DNA of 64,000 nucleotides, taken from positions 237,353 through 301,352 of the forward strand of contig NHZP01000061.1 in the NCBI GenBank assembly GCA_003313425.1. The letters run 5' to 3'. The notes under the pieces are model-generated. The model ran no database searches, was not told the origin of the DNA, and saw only the letters and a program-made list of their open reading frames with translations. Origin of the DNA: Pseudopyrenochaeta lycopersici. Lineage: Eukaryota > Ascomycota > Dothideomycetes > Pleosporales > Pseudopyrenochaetaceae. Position 1 is the stretch's first letter, and each line of letters opens with the position of its first letter. Both the position numbers and the translations under genes were made by a program. Of this stretch, positions 19,568-30,637 are shown one piece after another.

Positions 19568-20357
19568 TTAACACTGAGATGCATCCGCATACCAACAACG
19601 CAGCCACTCGACCCCAAACGGGTACACTGTACCAGGAGCATCACTGACCCCAGCGAACCACGCTGAGTCTTCGTTCGGACGTATGCAGTGAAATCTATCC
19701 CAACGCTCGAACCGCCACTGCTTTCTCGTGAGCGCCGCACAGCATACGCAACCTTCATACAAGGTACAACCACACAACGCGCTGCTAGAAAACCGCCCGT
19801 TCTCCAACGCAGCGCACACTGCGAGCAACAACTGCACATCTGCAGCGTGCCCTCCTGGCAACACCACAAGAGGCAACACACGTTGCACAAACACATCGAG
19901 TGTCTCTTCCGAGAGCCGAGCAAAGAAGACAATGCTCTGGCAGCGACCACTTATCGAGGTATCCACCTTAAAAACAAGCAAGGCCTGCCGACTATCGCCG
20001 AGGGAAATAGAATCAACATGGCCCCTAAGACATCCGTCATGTTGTTCCTCCACGCACTGCTGAGGAGGCTTCCCGCTCTCCCGAGTGAGCCACCACAATA
20101 CGCGGCCATCTTCTCTATTATGGCACGTCATCGATATTCTTTGTTCCACAAGCTCTGTCCCAGAAAACAAAATCAAGTTAGTTAGTCATCTCTAACTTGT
20201 TTACAACGAAAAAGCGCCTACCGTGCAAGTGCTCCCGCACCCACTGTATATTAACATCAGTCCCTTCAAACGGCTCTCCGCGCACACCTGGTTCCAGTGT
20301 GTCTATCGACCGCCTCTTGGTGGAAGCAAGAGAACTCACTCCATGCGGCGACTCCAT
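19568..20357 (-). CDS. KESG-family protein, block B copy 3
   Basis: Identical protein to 3810-4599 (offset 15,758). Exons 20357-20222 and 20154-19568; TATA at 20431-20437. Confidence 0.8.
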
Positions 20358-20445
20358 CACCCATCGCAGTCAACGAGGAGTTGACCAAGGAAAGACACCA
20401 CCTCCGTGAATGGAGGGAGGGCCTCCCGTCTTATACATCCAGCTC

Positions 20446-20827
20446 TTGCGCGCCGCCAAGATAGTCTAGTCCCTAGTAAGCACGAGTGTGCCTAGTCCCT
20501 GCGTCTACGTCCATAGACCAATCAGAAGTCCGATTGAAAAAAAGAGTGGCAAAGAAGCGTCATCTGACTCACACGGTCCGTGCTCTGCTCTGCTTACTAA
20601 GTACTTGCCCCTAAACTAATTCTAGTTTAACGCTCCGCTGCCCACTCCGTAGGCGTGACAAGTTTAACGGTAAAGCCGTCGTAGCCAGGAGCACAAGGCT
20701 CCTGACCACTTGACAACTTTCTAGTGAAAGGAATCATATATAGGCTGCGCCACACTAGAAAAGTTGTCAGAGGGGCCTGTGCGCGACCCGCACCGCCACC
20801 CATATTTGTCCTTCGCCAAATTTTTTT
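20446..20827 (+). ncRNA. Structured RNA element R14
   Basis: 5' half as R4. Core 20714-20766 with inner GGCTGCGCC. The 3' domain is shortened: after GTGCGCG..CGCCAC the CCAGCCAC segment is missing, and the RNA runs straight to TCCTTCGCCAAA and T8. Confidence 0.55.
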
Positions 20828-21090
20828 GTCGAAACATCCTAGGGTTCGCACCCTTAACAACAACGCTCCGCACCGAAAATCCTTTATTGTTATCGCTCCT
20901 CTACAAAACCGCACAACACGATTAGGTAGTATTATAACTAACCAACAATTAAAAATAAAAATAGTTCCCACAATATCACATGGACAATATCGCATACACA
21001 ATAAATATATAACGAAAAGTGCAGTACTACAATAACCAACGATTACACCCTAACACGCACATTCCGAGCTATAAGTAGAACACTCAAAAA

Positions 21091-21865
21091 CTACTCTATA
21101 ACAACAAAACACCTTACATCAGAGCGATCGCAGGGGCAACGCATCCAAGGGCGCGATCCGAGCTGGCGATCACCTACAGCATCTGATACACCTGCCCACC
21201 ACGTTGGCAAAGGAGCAGGATTGAGCTCAGGGAGTCGAACAAGCCTCCAGCCACATAAGTCCCACAGTTGCTGCTCAACACAGCGAGTCCCAGCACCTAC
21301 ACAAGGGCAGGGAACGGGGGACACAAGCCATGAGCAGATCTGCTGCACAGAACCCCAAGTGTCATGTCGAACATGTACCAACACCATAGGCGCAATCTCC
21401 GCGTAAAGCCACTCAACGGCAGAGGAAACCAAGGGCGCAACCAACACCTCGCACTCCTGCGGCCCGCGCATAAACTTCGCAACCAATGCAGCCCGTCGTC
21501 GCCGGGGCATCAACCCGCCTGGCACACTCCGTAAAAATGATATACAATCATCACACAACGGCGGGAGCCTACCGCTCTCCTTTGTAAACCACCACTTTAC
21601 ACCACATTGCTGCGAAACCTCGCACGTGACAGAAACGGCAGCGTCTTGAAACACTACCTTACCGTTAGCAAAACACAGGACCAAGCATGGCCTGTGTGCC
21701 ACAAACGTAGCACACGTATGAGTCGAACCAACCTTGGATGTTCTCCACTAGAGATACGATCTCAGCCTCGCTCCCCGAGAAAGGAGCTACGCGACTCTCT
21801 TCAAGTGCGTGCACTGCCCGCTGCACAGTATAACAGTCCCACTGAGCAAATCCTTTGCTAAACAT
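21091..21865 (-). CDS. Divergent KESG-family protein, cassette 14
   Basis: Exon 1 is 21865-21733 and exon 2 is 21653-21091; the 79-nt intron has donor GTTGGT and acceptor after CTAACGGTAAGGTAG. The protein has 231 residues. It keeps VSVTCEV, WWFTKESGRLPPLC, a CPC....C element and WWAGVSDAVG, but little else. It lacks the histidine finger (LCDDC instead) and ends with an acidic/cysteine tail. It lies downstream of a 5'-truncated RNA element. No convincing TATA box in the usual place. Confidence 0.72.
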
Positions 21866-22147
21866 GCTCCGCTAGACAACCGAAACGACTCCACCGTGAA
21901 AAATATCGCGTCCGCGCGAAATGGAAAGCCAACCTCGCAGTCCCTGAGGGCGTGCAAAAATAGCACGACACTTCCCGTTAAGAAGAGCGCGCCTCCGCTG
22001 CGGCTAAATATGACAAACCTTACAGGATTTGATCATGAAAAGAATTGGATAAAAAGGCGCAAAGAGAGTACTCTCCGAGATGTCGTGGTACCCAGACAAC
22101 TCCTCCTCCGTCATACAACTCGCTGATCGCTCGACCAACCCCTCACG

Positions 22148-22446
22148 TCCGTGCTCTGCTTTGCTTACTAATGGCTTTTGCCCCTAGTCTCCAAGGAGCC
22201 TAACCCTTCGGTACTCCCTCCAGTCATGGGCAAAGCTTAGGGTAAAGTTACATGGGTCAGGCAGCACAAGGCTGCCGACCACATTGACAACTTTCTAGTG
22301 AAAGGAATCATATATAGCACTCGAAAGTTGATTTCTGGTCTGTGCGCGCAGAATCCGCGCCACAGCTGACTCTCCCGAGCCACAGCCAACCTGACTCGGC
22401 GTGCCCCCCCAGCCACAGCAAAAATGGACTTATGCATTTTTTTTTT
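22148..22446 (+). ncRNA. Structured RNA element R15, 5'-truncated
   Basis: H0, H1 and H2 are absent; the first recognisable parts are CCGTGCTCTGCTTTGCTTAC and H7. The basal stem is CATG/CATTG where others have CAAG/CTTG, a compensatory change. Core 22288-22330 is short form. T-run to 22446. Confidence 0.5.
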
Positions 22447-22619
22447 CTTTGGAGATGGTGTTCCATCCCAAGGGCGCTCACACCCAAAATGAAAAATCTT
22501 GCGAATACAACATAGGTATTCTACATAATCCAGTCCATCAAAACAGATCGTACACAATGGTAGACCAACTGCACAATAAGTCAACCATAAAATAGACATA
22601 CCCTACAATAATTCCATAC

Positions 22620-23502
22620 CTACGAATACTCCCCTAACAACAGATCCCCACTACGATCATACAACACATCCGTAAGAGCCCCCAGCTCCCAGTCCTCCAT
22701 CTCTACAAGACCAAGACCACCCTCTCCTTCATCGCTGTTAAAGGGTTCTGGTGCTAATGACATCCAATCAGCGGAATCGTAATCAGAAGCCACACTGTCA
22801 GAGTGGCCAGGAAGTACAAAACTACTAGCATAACAACAAAACCCTTCCGGGGGCTCCAGCCAAGCAGGGTCGACATAAGCGCATCCACCACCACCGGATC
22901 CAAAACCGGACAGTCCCGGGGTTTCCACAATATCCATAGAGGCAGCATTCACTGGCCCGCAACCATCGCCGACACTCAACGGCGGGTACTCCCCCGTGAA
23001 TACAGAGGGATAACATCTCAGTGTATCCGCTCCATACATGAGGCTTCCCATAACAGAGGGAGCAGACAGGCCTTCTAAATTTCGCACCACGTTATACTCT
23101 GCAAGGTCCACCTTGGCACGTAAAAAGCTCTCCACCAAAGCGACTTCTTCGCTCCCACAAGATCTAAGAAACCCCCACTTCGTGGATATAGTTGACAGAC
23201 GTTCTAGGAACCACTTCGCGGGCCCTTCGAGCAATTTATCGACCTTCTGTACCTTCGGAACCTGCAAAAACGAAGGAGTCAGCATTATCATGCTACACAA
23301 GCGCCAAACAGAGACCTACTCTGGAGAGACCCGGATCACTACCGGGCTTACGCCTCCGCTTCCCAAGTAAAGCTGTCCCAGCAGCAACGACAGTAGCAGC
23401 GTACAACGCCCCACCTTGCAAACAAGACGTAAACATAGAGCTCCACCGTCCGTCAGCTCCCTGACTCGAAACAAGTGTGCAGACATTCCATCGTGCATCC
23501 AT
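22620..23502 (-). CDS. Acidic nuclear-type protein with MDARWN start, cassette 15
   Basis: Not recognised. Exon 1 is 23502-23320 and exon 2 is 23261-22620; the 58-nt intron has donor GTAGGT, CTGAC branch and TTTTTGCAG acceptor, and both sides are phase 0. The protein has 274 residues: MDARWN start; a basic LGKRRRKPG cluster just before the splice; a central Gly-rich stretch; and a strongly acidic C-terminal third with DSDEGEG-type runs and aromatic residues. The layout suggests a transcription regulator (inference only). The first ~25 residues resemble the start of the gene at 35809-36027. TATA near 23574-23580. Confidence 0.7.
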
Positions 23503-23664
23503 AATAAGGCACACTCAAAGAGTGAGGAAAAGAAGAACCTCCGGTGCCACGAGACCCGTGGGAACGAGCACCATTTATACAACGCGCAGACACCGCGCCG
23601 CAGTGACACGTCCGTGCACAAGTAAACCAACGCTCCCAACCCAATCGCGCACCTACATCACCTC

Positions 23665-24060
23665 CGTGCATCCCTGCATCCACAGGCCAATTAGGTCAGA
23701 GACCAAAAATGTGGCAACCCGGAGATCAGATGATCTCGCGCTACGTCCGTGCGCCGGGTTACTTAAGCGTGCATTGCCCCTAGCCTCTAAAGAGACTAAC
23801 GCTTCGCTACTCCCTCCAGTCGTAGGCAACGCATACGTGTAAAGTGTCTAGGATCAGAAGCGCAAGGCTCCTGACCACTTGACAACTTTCTAGTGAAAGG
23901 AATCATATATAGGCTTTTCGCCACACTAGAAAGTTGAGGGAGGGTCTGTGCGCGAAATCCGCGCCACACCCCCAGCGCGTGCTCTCTCGAGCAACCGTGA
24001 CTCAGCATCGCCTCCAGCCACACACAATCGGACATAGCCAAAAAAATTTGCGATTTTTTT
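23665..24060 (+). ncRNA. Structured RNA element R16, atypical 5' end
   Basis: H0/H1 are replaced by a TGCATCCCTGCA segment. H2 is GGTC/GACC beside the CCAATTAG motif. P3 AACCCGG/CCGGGTT is a perfect and unique stem. H5 GCGC/GTGC; core 23883-23936 with inner GGCTTTTCGCC; ends in T7. Confidence 0.57.
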
Positions 24061-24376
24061 CTTGGACTTACCGTTTTTTGTTTTTGGTTGTTCCACATCT
24101 CAATCTACTGACTCTGTTTACACACCCCGCTCCCTGAGCTCCTACAGCCGCAACATACTGCAACACAAATATCATGTGTGCTACAACAACTATTCCTAGT
24201 TCCCTCTCTACAGACACGAGAGAAAATCATCATCTTTACTGCTAATTCTTAGCAACAACCTATACTCGCTTCACGTATACAGAGTACAAAACCTGTCACT
24301 CACAGCCCAACGTACAGTATACAACATACACACTTCGTGCAAAATAATTGTCCTACATACGAACAATCCCTTCCAT
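24061..24376. other. AT-rich filler, cassette 16
   Basis: 316 bp, no supported ORF. Closely resembles the filler of cassette 11 (shared stretches such as the TATACTCGCTTCACGTAT region), consistent with common ancestry of these two cassettes. Confidence 0.5.
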
Positions 24377-25062
24377 CTAAGTCTCCAGCGCCGCCTGATC
24401 AGACAAACAACGAGTAGGTCTCAAGACACATTCGCATGTTATATCCATGACACCAAACCCCTCTAATAGTACCACTAATACGCTAAACCTGGAACCTTCG
24501 ACGACTTTATAGACGTTCGGTAGCACACTCTGTACCAGAAAATCAAACGCTGCGTCCGTCAACGGCACACACATACTAATCTCCCTCATCCCTAACCCAG
24601 TCCGTCCACGCCCGTGGCCTGCATACGTGATGACAAGGTGCGACCCCTTCGCACAGGGTCGGCCCTTACTAACAACCTCAAAGTGCCTATAACGTTGCAA
24701 AAACTCTGGCGAAATCTCTTTCTCGTCTTCGTCGGATACACCGCGGCCAGGAACCTGTTGATCCTTTACAAGGTTCCACTTGACAGTACCAGAAGGCTCC
24801 GCCTCGCACCAGACTGATGTGCCTTGCTTCACAAACTCTGTCCCAGAGAACAAGACCAAATTAGTTGGGGATCTCCCAACTTATATAGAGAGATAAGAGA
24901 GCACTCACCGTGCAACTGCGCCTTCAACGTATACACCTCCTCGCTATCCAGCTTCAACGCAGTCCCTGGGTCTATCTTCATAGACCAATCAGATAAGAAA
25001 TCTGAATCCGACTTAGGCGTGCTACCCTTTGTCCAGGACCATGATCCGGCTTGCATCTCCAT
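24377..25062 (-). CDS. KESG-family subf. B with RNA-derived insert in exon 1, cassette 16
   Basis: Exon 1 is 25062-24909 and exon 2 is 24837-24377; the 71-nt intron has donor GTGAGTGC and acceptor GGGACAG. The protein has 204 residues and no WFxGxSDAVG module, like 16457-17173. Exon 1 contains, antisense and in frame, an H1-H2 segment of the structured RNA (24970-25012: GTCTATCTTCATAGAC, CCAAT, CAGAT/ATCTG), translated as part of SDFLSDWSMKID. The sister gene has unrelated sequence there. TATA near 25175-25183. Confidence 0.72.
24962..25012 (+). repeat. Internal fragment of the structured RNA (H1-H2) inside a coding exon
   Basis: Contains GTCTATCTTCATAGACC followed by CAATCAGATAAGAAATCTG, a near copy of the H1-H2 portion of R13. 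It lies in exon 1 of the cassette 16 gene. The cassette's own full H1-H2 is separately present near 25257-25292. Confidence 0.75.
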
Positions 25063-25200
25063 CGCAATCAACTACCCGTTGAAATTAAGGAAAGGATATG
25101 AAAAATACTACAGAGAAACTGTAGATTTAGATACGCTCACTACCCGTGAGAAGAGATGGAGGGCACTCGCCTCTCTTATACATCTCTGTCTTCTCAGACC

Positions 25201-25624
25201 CTTGCCAATGCCAAGCTAAACTATTCCATACTTGGCAGGGTTCTGCCCACTCCATGCTGTCTATGTTCATAGACCAATCAGACTAAAGATCTGAAAAAGA
25301 GAGTGGCAACCCAGCGTCATCTGACTCACACGGTCCGTGCTGCGTGTTGCTTACAGGGGGCAGCGCCTCTAGCCTACAAGTAGTCTAACACTTCGTTACT
25401 CGCTCCACTCGCAGGCTCTGCTTAATTGTAAAGTGGCAAGGGTAACCAGCGCAAGGCTGGTGACCACTTGACAACTTTCTAGTGAAAGGAATCATATATA
25501 GCACAAGAAAGTTGAGAGAATGGGCCCGTGCCCAAAAACGACCCATGTCTGCGCTCCCCGCGCCACAGCTAACGTGACCCTGCGTGACTGTCAGCCACAC
25601 ACAAAATGGACTTACGCATTTTTT
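25201..25624 (+). ncRNA. Structured RNA element R17
   Basis: H0 GGCAG/CTGCC; H1 CTATG/CATAG; H2 CAGA/TCTG; P3 GCAAC/GTTGC plus CAGC/GCTG; H5 CACGG/CCGTG; H10 CCAGC/GCTGG; core 25472-25514 short form; terminal AAAATG..GCATTTT. Confidence 0.6.
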
Positions 25625-27047
25625 CTTCAGATTTGATGTTCCATCCTAAGGGTTCACACCCTTACTATATACCATAGTACATAACCACCATCCATACCTG
25701 AAAACAAAAATTAGCTACCGCCAACTACTACCACAAATTAATTGTTTCATGTAGAGTCTGTCCGACAGAAATCGTGCACCTATCATGCTTGACAATAATA
25801 GTCCATACTAAACAATACTTAACTGAGCAACTCGTCTACAGAGTACTTACTAAGTGCACCCTCGAGAGGCGAGATAGAATTGAGCGCAGTATACGGGCAT
25901 GTAAGCCAGTCAAGCGCCAACGGTTCTACGATTCCAACCGCATCGCTGTACCCAGAAAACCAGCCATCTGGACCGCATGGGAATGGCCCACTAAACATGT
26001 CCCATCTCGTGAAACGTTGCTGATTAGAACGTAACGACAAACAGGACAAACAATGCTCTCGCAATTTGCACCCGCACCCAACGCTACTGGAAAATCGCCC
26101 TTGATCAAGTGCGTCAAAGAGCGTATCGACCTCCTCCGCCTGCACGTGATCTCTCCCATGTGTATACACACAGGGCAATACGCTTTCGATGAACACCTCC
26201 AGTGTTTCCGAGCAAAGACGTGCAAATGCAACCATGCTCCGCATCTGATTGTACTGTCCTACAACGTCTGCTTTCCAAACAAGAAATGCCATCGGGGCAT
26301 TATCGGCAGAAGTACAACTTCCAAAATAACACCCACACACATTGGGCGCAGAACACTGGCGAGGAGCCTGCCCGCTCTCCTTGGTCAGGCATACCTCCAG
26401 CGCGCCATCCGGCTGTAGGTGAAACGTAAGAGACACGCGTTGCTTCACCAACACTACCACTCCGTCAGTTGCAGCCCCCAACTGTTGAAAGATAGACAGA
26501 GAGAAAAGCCTACTGTCCATGTGGCTCCGCAAACAATCTAAATCAGATGCACTCCATGTAACAAATTCTCCTAACTTGCCTTCTACAAGGCAGTCGATCC
26601 CCGACAGAGCAAGCTCGAGCTGTACGCTACCTACACGGCCATCACAATCCGTACGAATATGCCCTCCGGTTGACGACACCATCGTCATTTAGAGTGAGCT
26701 GGAACACACTCCGTAAATGAGGCAGAGGGCCCCCCCCCCCTCTTATACATCCAGCTCTTGAACCATGCCAAGACCACTAGTCCCTAATGAGCAACCTAAT
26801 GCACATTCCATGCGTCTATAGCTATAGACCAATCAGACAACTGATTGAGAGAGTAGCGAGGGCAGGGGTGCTCCTCACGTGCAAAGCAGCGTCATCTGAC
26901 CCGCGACGTCCGTGCTCTGCTCTGCTTACAGGGGCTCTTGCCTCTAGTCTCCAAGGAGCCTAACGCTTCGCTACTCCCTCCAGTCGTAGGCAACGCATAC
27001 GTGTAAAGTGTCTAGGATCAGAAGCGCAAGGCTCCTGACCACTTGAC
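25472..27047. repeat. Cassette block C, tandem pair (first copy)
   Basis: Directly followed by a second copy at 27047-28622 (offset 1,575), core to core, with the core between them. This is the arrangement expected from unequal exchange at the core. Confidence 0.85.
25819..26682 (-). CDS. KESG-family protein, block C copy 1
   Basis: Exon 1 is 26682-26514 and exon 2 is 26453-25819. The 60-nt intron is in frame (donor GTAGGCTT, acceptor after CTGACGGAGTGGTAG). The protein has 267 residues. It keeps TKESG, but the WW pair is replaced by VC; it has CGC....C..C and WFSGYSDAVG, and a tail after WLTC containing a GTAAGTAC donor about 30 nt before the stop. TATA at 26741-26750 beside a ten-C run. 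Tandem copy at 27394-28257. Confidence 0.8.
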   Translation of the reverse strand: MVSSTGGHIRTDCDGRVGSVQLELALSGIDCLVEGKLGEFVTWSASDLDCLRSHMDSRLFSLSIFQQLGAATDGVVVLVKQRVSLTFHLQPDGALEVCLTKESGQAPRQCSAPNVCGCYFGSCTSADNAPMAFLVWKADVVGQYNQMRSMVAFARLCSETLEVFIESVLPCVYTHGRDHVQAEEVDTLFDALDQGRFSSSVGCGCKLREHCLSCLSLRSNQQRFTRWDMFSGPFPCGPDGWFSGYSDAVGIVEPLALDWLTCPYTALNSISPLEGALSKYSVDELLS

Positions 27048-27199
27048 AACTTTCTAGTGAAAGGAATCATATATAGCACAAGAAAGTTGAGAGAATGGGC
27101 CCGTGCCCAAAAACGACCCATGTCTGCGCTCCCCGCGCCACAGCTAACGTGACCCTGCGTGACTGTCAGCCACACACAAAATGGACTTACGCATTTTTT
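26758..27199 (+). ncRNA. Structured RNA element R18
   Basis: H1 TCTATAG/CTATAGA; H2 CAATCAG/CTGATTG; extra stem in AGCGAGGGC..CTCACGTGC; H8 GC-TTC-GC; H10 AGAAGC..GCTCCT with one mismatch; core 27047-27089 short form; terminal AAAATG..GCATTTT. Confidence 0.58.
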
Positions 27200-27393
27200 C
27201 TTCAGATTTGATGTTCCATCCTAAGGGTTCACACCCTTACTATATACCATAGTACATAACCACCATCCATACCTGAAAACAAAAATTAGCTACCGCCAAC
27301 TACTACCACAAATTAATTGTTTCATGTAGAGTCTGTCCGACAGAAATCGTGCACCTATCATGCTTGACAATAATAGTCCATACTAAACAATAC

Positions 27394-28257
27394 TTAACTG
27401 AGCAACTCGTCTACAGAGTACTTACTAAGTGCACCCTCGAGAGGCGAGATAGAATTGAGCGCAGTATACGGGCATGTAAGCCAGTCAAGCGCCAACGGTT
27501 CTACGATTCCAACCGCATCGCTGTACCCAGAAAACCAGCCATCTGGACCGCATGGGAATGGCCCACTAAACATGTCCCATCTCGTGAAACGTTGCTGATT
27601 AGAACGTAACGACAAACAGGACAAACAATGCTCTCGCAATTTGCACCCGCACCCAACGCTACTGGAAAATCGCCCTTGATCAAGTGCGTCAAAGAGCGTA
27701 TCGACCTCCTCCGCCTGCACGTGATCTCTCCCATGTGTATACACACAGGGCAATACGCTTTCGATGAACACCTCCAGTGTTTCCGAGCAAAGACGTGCAA
27801 ATGCAACCATGCTCCGCATCTGATTGTACTGTCCTACAACGTCTGCTTTCCAAACAAGAAATGCCATCGGGGCATTATCGGCAGAAGTACAACTTCCAAA
27901 ATAACACCCACACACATTGGGCGCAGAACACTGGCGAGGAGCCTGCCCGCTCTCCTTGGTCAGGCATACCTCCAGCGCGCCATCCGGCTGTAGGTGAAAC
28001 GTAAGAGACACGCGTTGCTTCACCAACACTACCACTCCGTCAGTTGCAGCCCCCAACTGTTGAAAGATAGACAGAGAGAAAAGCCTACTGTCCATGTGGC
28101 TCCGCAAACAATCTAAATCAGATGCACTCCATGTAACAAATTCTCCTAACTTGCCTTCTACAAGGCAGTCGATCCCCGACAGAGCAAGCTCGAGCTGTAC
28201 GCTACCTACACGGCCATCACAATCCGTACGAATATGCCCTCCGGTTGACGACACCAT
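27394..28257 (-). CDS. KESG-family protein, block C copy 2
   Basis: Identical protein to 25819-26682 (offset 1,575). Exons 28257-28089 and 28028-27394; TATA at 28316-28325. Confidence 0.8.
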   Translation of the reverse strand: MVSSTGGHIRTDCDGRVGSVQLELALSGIDCLVEGKLGEFVTWSASDLDCLRSHMDSRLFSLSIFQQLGAATDGVVVLVKQRVSLTFHLQPDGALEVCLTKESGQAPRQCSAPNVCGCYFGSCTSADNAPMAFLVWKADVVGQYNQMRSMVAFARLCSETLEVFIESVLPCVYTHGRDHVQAEEVDTLFDALDQGRFSSSVGCGCKLREHCLSCLSLRSNQQRFTRWDMFSGPFPCGPDGWFSGYSDAVGIVEPLALDWLTCPYTALNSISPLEGALSKYSVDELLS

Positions 28258-28332
28258 CGTCATTTAGAGTGAGCTGGAACACACTCCGTAAATGAGGCAG
28301 AGGGCCCCCCCCCCCTCTTATACATCCAGCTC

Positions 28333-28775
28333 TTGAACCATGCCAAGACCACTAGTCCCTAATGAGCAACCTAATGCACATTCCATGCGTCTATAGCTAT
28401 AGACCAATCAGACAACTGATTGAGAGAGTAGCGAGGGCAGGGGTGCTCCTCACGTGCAAAGCAGCGTCATCTGACCCGCGACGTCCGTGCTCTGCTCTGC
28501 TTACAGGGGCTCTTGCCTCTAGTCTCCAAGGAGCCTAACGCTTCGCTACTCCCTCCAGTCGTAGGCAACGCATACGTGTAAAGTGTCTAGGATCAGAAGC
28601 GCAAGGCTCCTGACCACTTGACAACTTTCTAGTGAAAGGAATCATATATAGCACTCGAAAGTTGAGAGAATGGGCCCGTGCCCATCACAACCCGTCTGTG
28701 CGCAGAACGCGCCACAGCCCCCATCTGACTCAGCCTGTCTTCCAGCCACACACAATTGGACTTCGCCATTTTTTT
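28333..28775 (+). ncRNA. Structured RNA element R19
   Basis: 5' half identical to R18. Core 28622-28664 short form (CACTCG variant); different 3' half ending AATTGG..CGCCATT and T7. Confidence 0.57.
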
Positions 28776-29175
28776 GAGAAGAATGGATGTTCGATATTCC
28801 ATCCTAAGGGTGGGAGCCCTTACTAACCAAGCTCTGCCATACAAATTCTTTATTCTTCGCAATAACCCTACCTTTACTACAGTAGTACTTATTTCCAGGA
28901 AAATTAAACGTACAACTATAATTATGTATAGATATGTACATCCTATAAAGCAACCTAGTAACATGGTTAAAGCATACTTAATACTAACTACATACCTAGC
29001 AGAAGGAATGTTATTACTTACCTTACTCTCGATAGAACGTTACATACGTACCTTAAACAAATGTACGTGTTCCTACAATAGATACTAACACATAGCATAA
29101 AACACATACCATGCCTCACCCAGATCGTAACGCAGTCCGCGACCACCATAGCAAATAACAAGATCTACAAAAGAT
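28776..29175. other. AT-rich filler, cassette 19
   Basis: 400 bp AT-rich. On the minus strand it carries GTAAGT-like donors near 29020 and 29090. No gene seen. Confidence 0.5.
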
Positions 29176-29847
29176 CTAATGTGTAGTACTATAATCATTC
29201 TCTACCTCTTCGAGATCGTGCACACGAGAATTACGCCCTTGCGGACTAACAGCGTTTCTTTGCCTTGCCAATACAGCATCTAGGGATAACTCTCCGAGTG
29301 GTAAACGCCGACTTCCGTCCTGCACGAGAGAATCCAACTGGTCTCTCCAAGAAACCGTATACTGCGCATACAGACTACTGCTGCCTACCAACTCTGCAAC
29401 TCGATCCCTAAAGCCGTTAACACGAGCATGCAACCATCTTCTCTCATGATCCTCCAGATATGCACCACATATCGATAAATGCGACAACAAGAGACGAATC
29501 CGTCCTCTGAAAAAAACTGTTGTATAAGCACACGCTCCACTGGCAGGACACTACGTGATACATACCGCCACACACCTAGTCGTGTTGTGTCGAGCACAGA
29601 CGTGGACGAGTTGCTACCACTAACTGGATATACAGCCTGTATAGTTTGCAGCAAGAAACACTCCGTTGTTGTTAATCTTCGATGTGCTTCGCCAAACCGT
29701 CGCCACGCTCTCGCCCCCGAACTTGCCCGGGGTAAACGTAGGCATTCCACGCTGGTGCTGTGCCGTCCAGCCATCCGCCCCTCTGCGTACTACAAATGCT
29801 GTTTTCAAAGTAAAACAACCTTCAACAACTGTCTCCGAAACACGCAC
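29176..29847 (-). CDS. Orphan spliced gene, structure uncertain, cassette 19
   Basis: Not recognised. TATA at 29884-29892 and the first ATG at 29847 open a frame of 75 codons. A GTTAGT..CGACTAG intron of about 49 nt near 29595 would join it in phase to a second open frame down to about 29385, and a third frame continues to 29176. The third frame looks helical and charged (RFxDRVAELVGSSS). Either two small introns or a frameshift separates the parts. No KESG motifs. Coordinates are the outer limits. Confidence 0.4.
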
Positions 29848-29901
29848 TCCCTGCGTCTCAGTACTCTGTGAGCGGGCTCCCCTCCTATATAGATCTCTGT
29901 C

Positions 29902-30344
29902 TTGCGCAACGCCAAGAGCACCTAGTCCCTAGGGAGCAGCGGAGTGCCCATTCCATGAATCTATGTCCATAGACCAATCAGAACTTCAGTCTGACCGTGT
30001 TGTGGGGGCAGGGGTGCCTCCCACGGGTAACCCTGCAGTCATCTGACTCACACGGTCCGTGCTGCGTGTTACTTAAGCGTGCAGCGCCTCTAAACTAATT
30101 CTAGTTTAACACTCCGTTGTTCCCTCCACTCACAGGCTCTGCTTACAGGTAAAGTGTCGAGGGTCTCCAGCGCAAGGCTGGTGACCACTTGACAACTTTC
30201 TAGTGAAAGGAATCATATATAGGCAAAACGCCACACTAGAAAGTTGAGTCGGGGCCCGTGCCCCCTCCATGCGCCACACTCCATGTGACCTGGGATCGCC
30301 TCCAGCCACAACAAAATTGGACTTAGCCAATTTTTTATTTTTTT
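29902..30344 (+). ncRNA. Structured RNA element R20
   Basis: H2 CAGA/TCTG; extra stem GTGGGGG..CTCCCAC; P3 GTAAC/GTTAC with GCAG/CTGC; H5 CACGG/CCGTG; H7 AAACTA/TAGTTT; H8 AC-TCC-GT; H10 CCAGC/GCTGG; core 30193-30246; 3' half as R2. Confidence 0.6.
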
Positions 30345-30637
30345 CTGAGAGATGGTGTTCCATCCTGAGGGCTCCCACACCCTTACTGACCAAGCTGCGC
30401 ACCACAAATTCTGATTTGTTGTAAGGGCCCTGCCATTACTACATTAATACTCTTTTCGAAGAGATAAAAATAATTACACTGCTAGTATAACAAACATACC
30501 TAGGACGCTACACTACTACTACACACCGATGCGGATTCCTGCACCTATGATTACTAAAAACACACGTGGATTACAAGATCACACCATTGTTAACAATACC
30601 ATAGTATACTCCGTACCTTAGATAAACATGATGCCAC

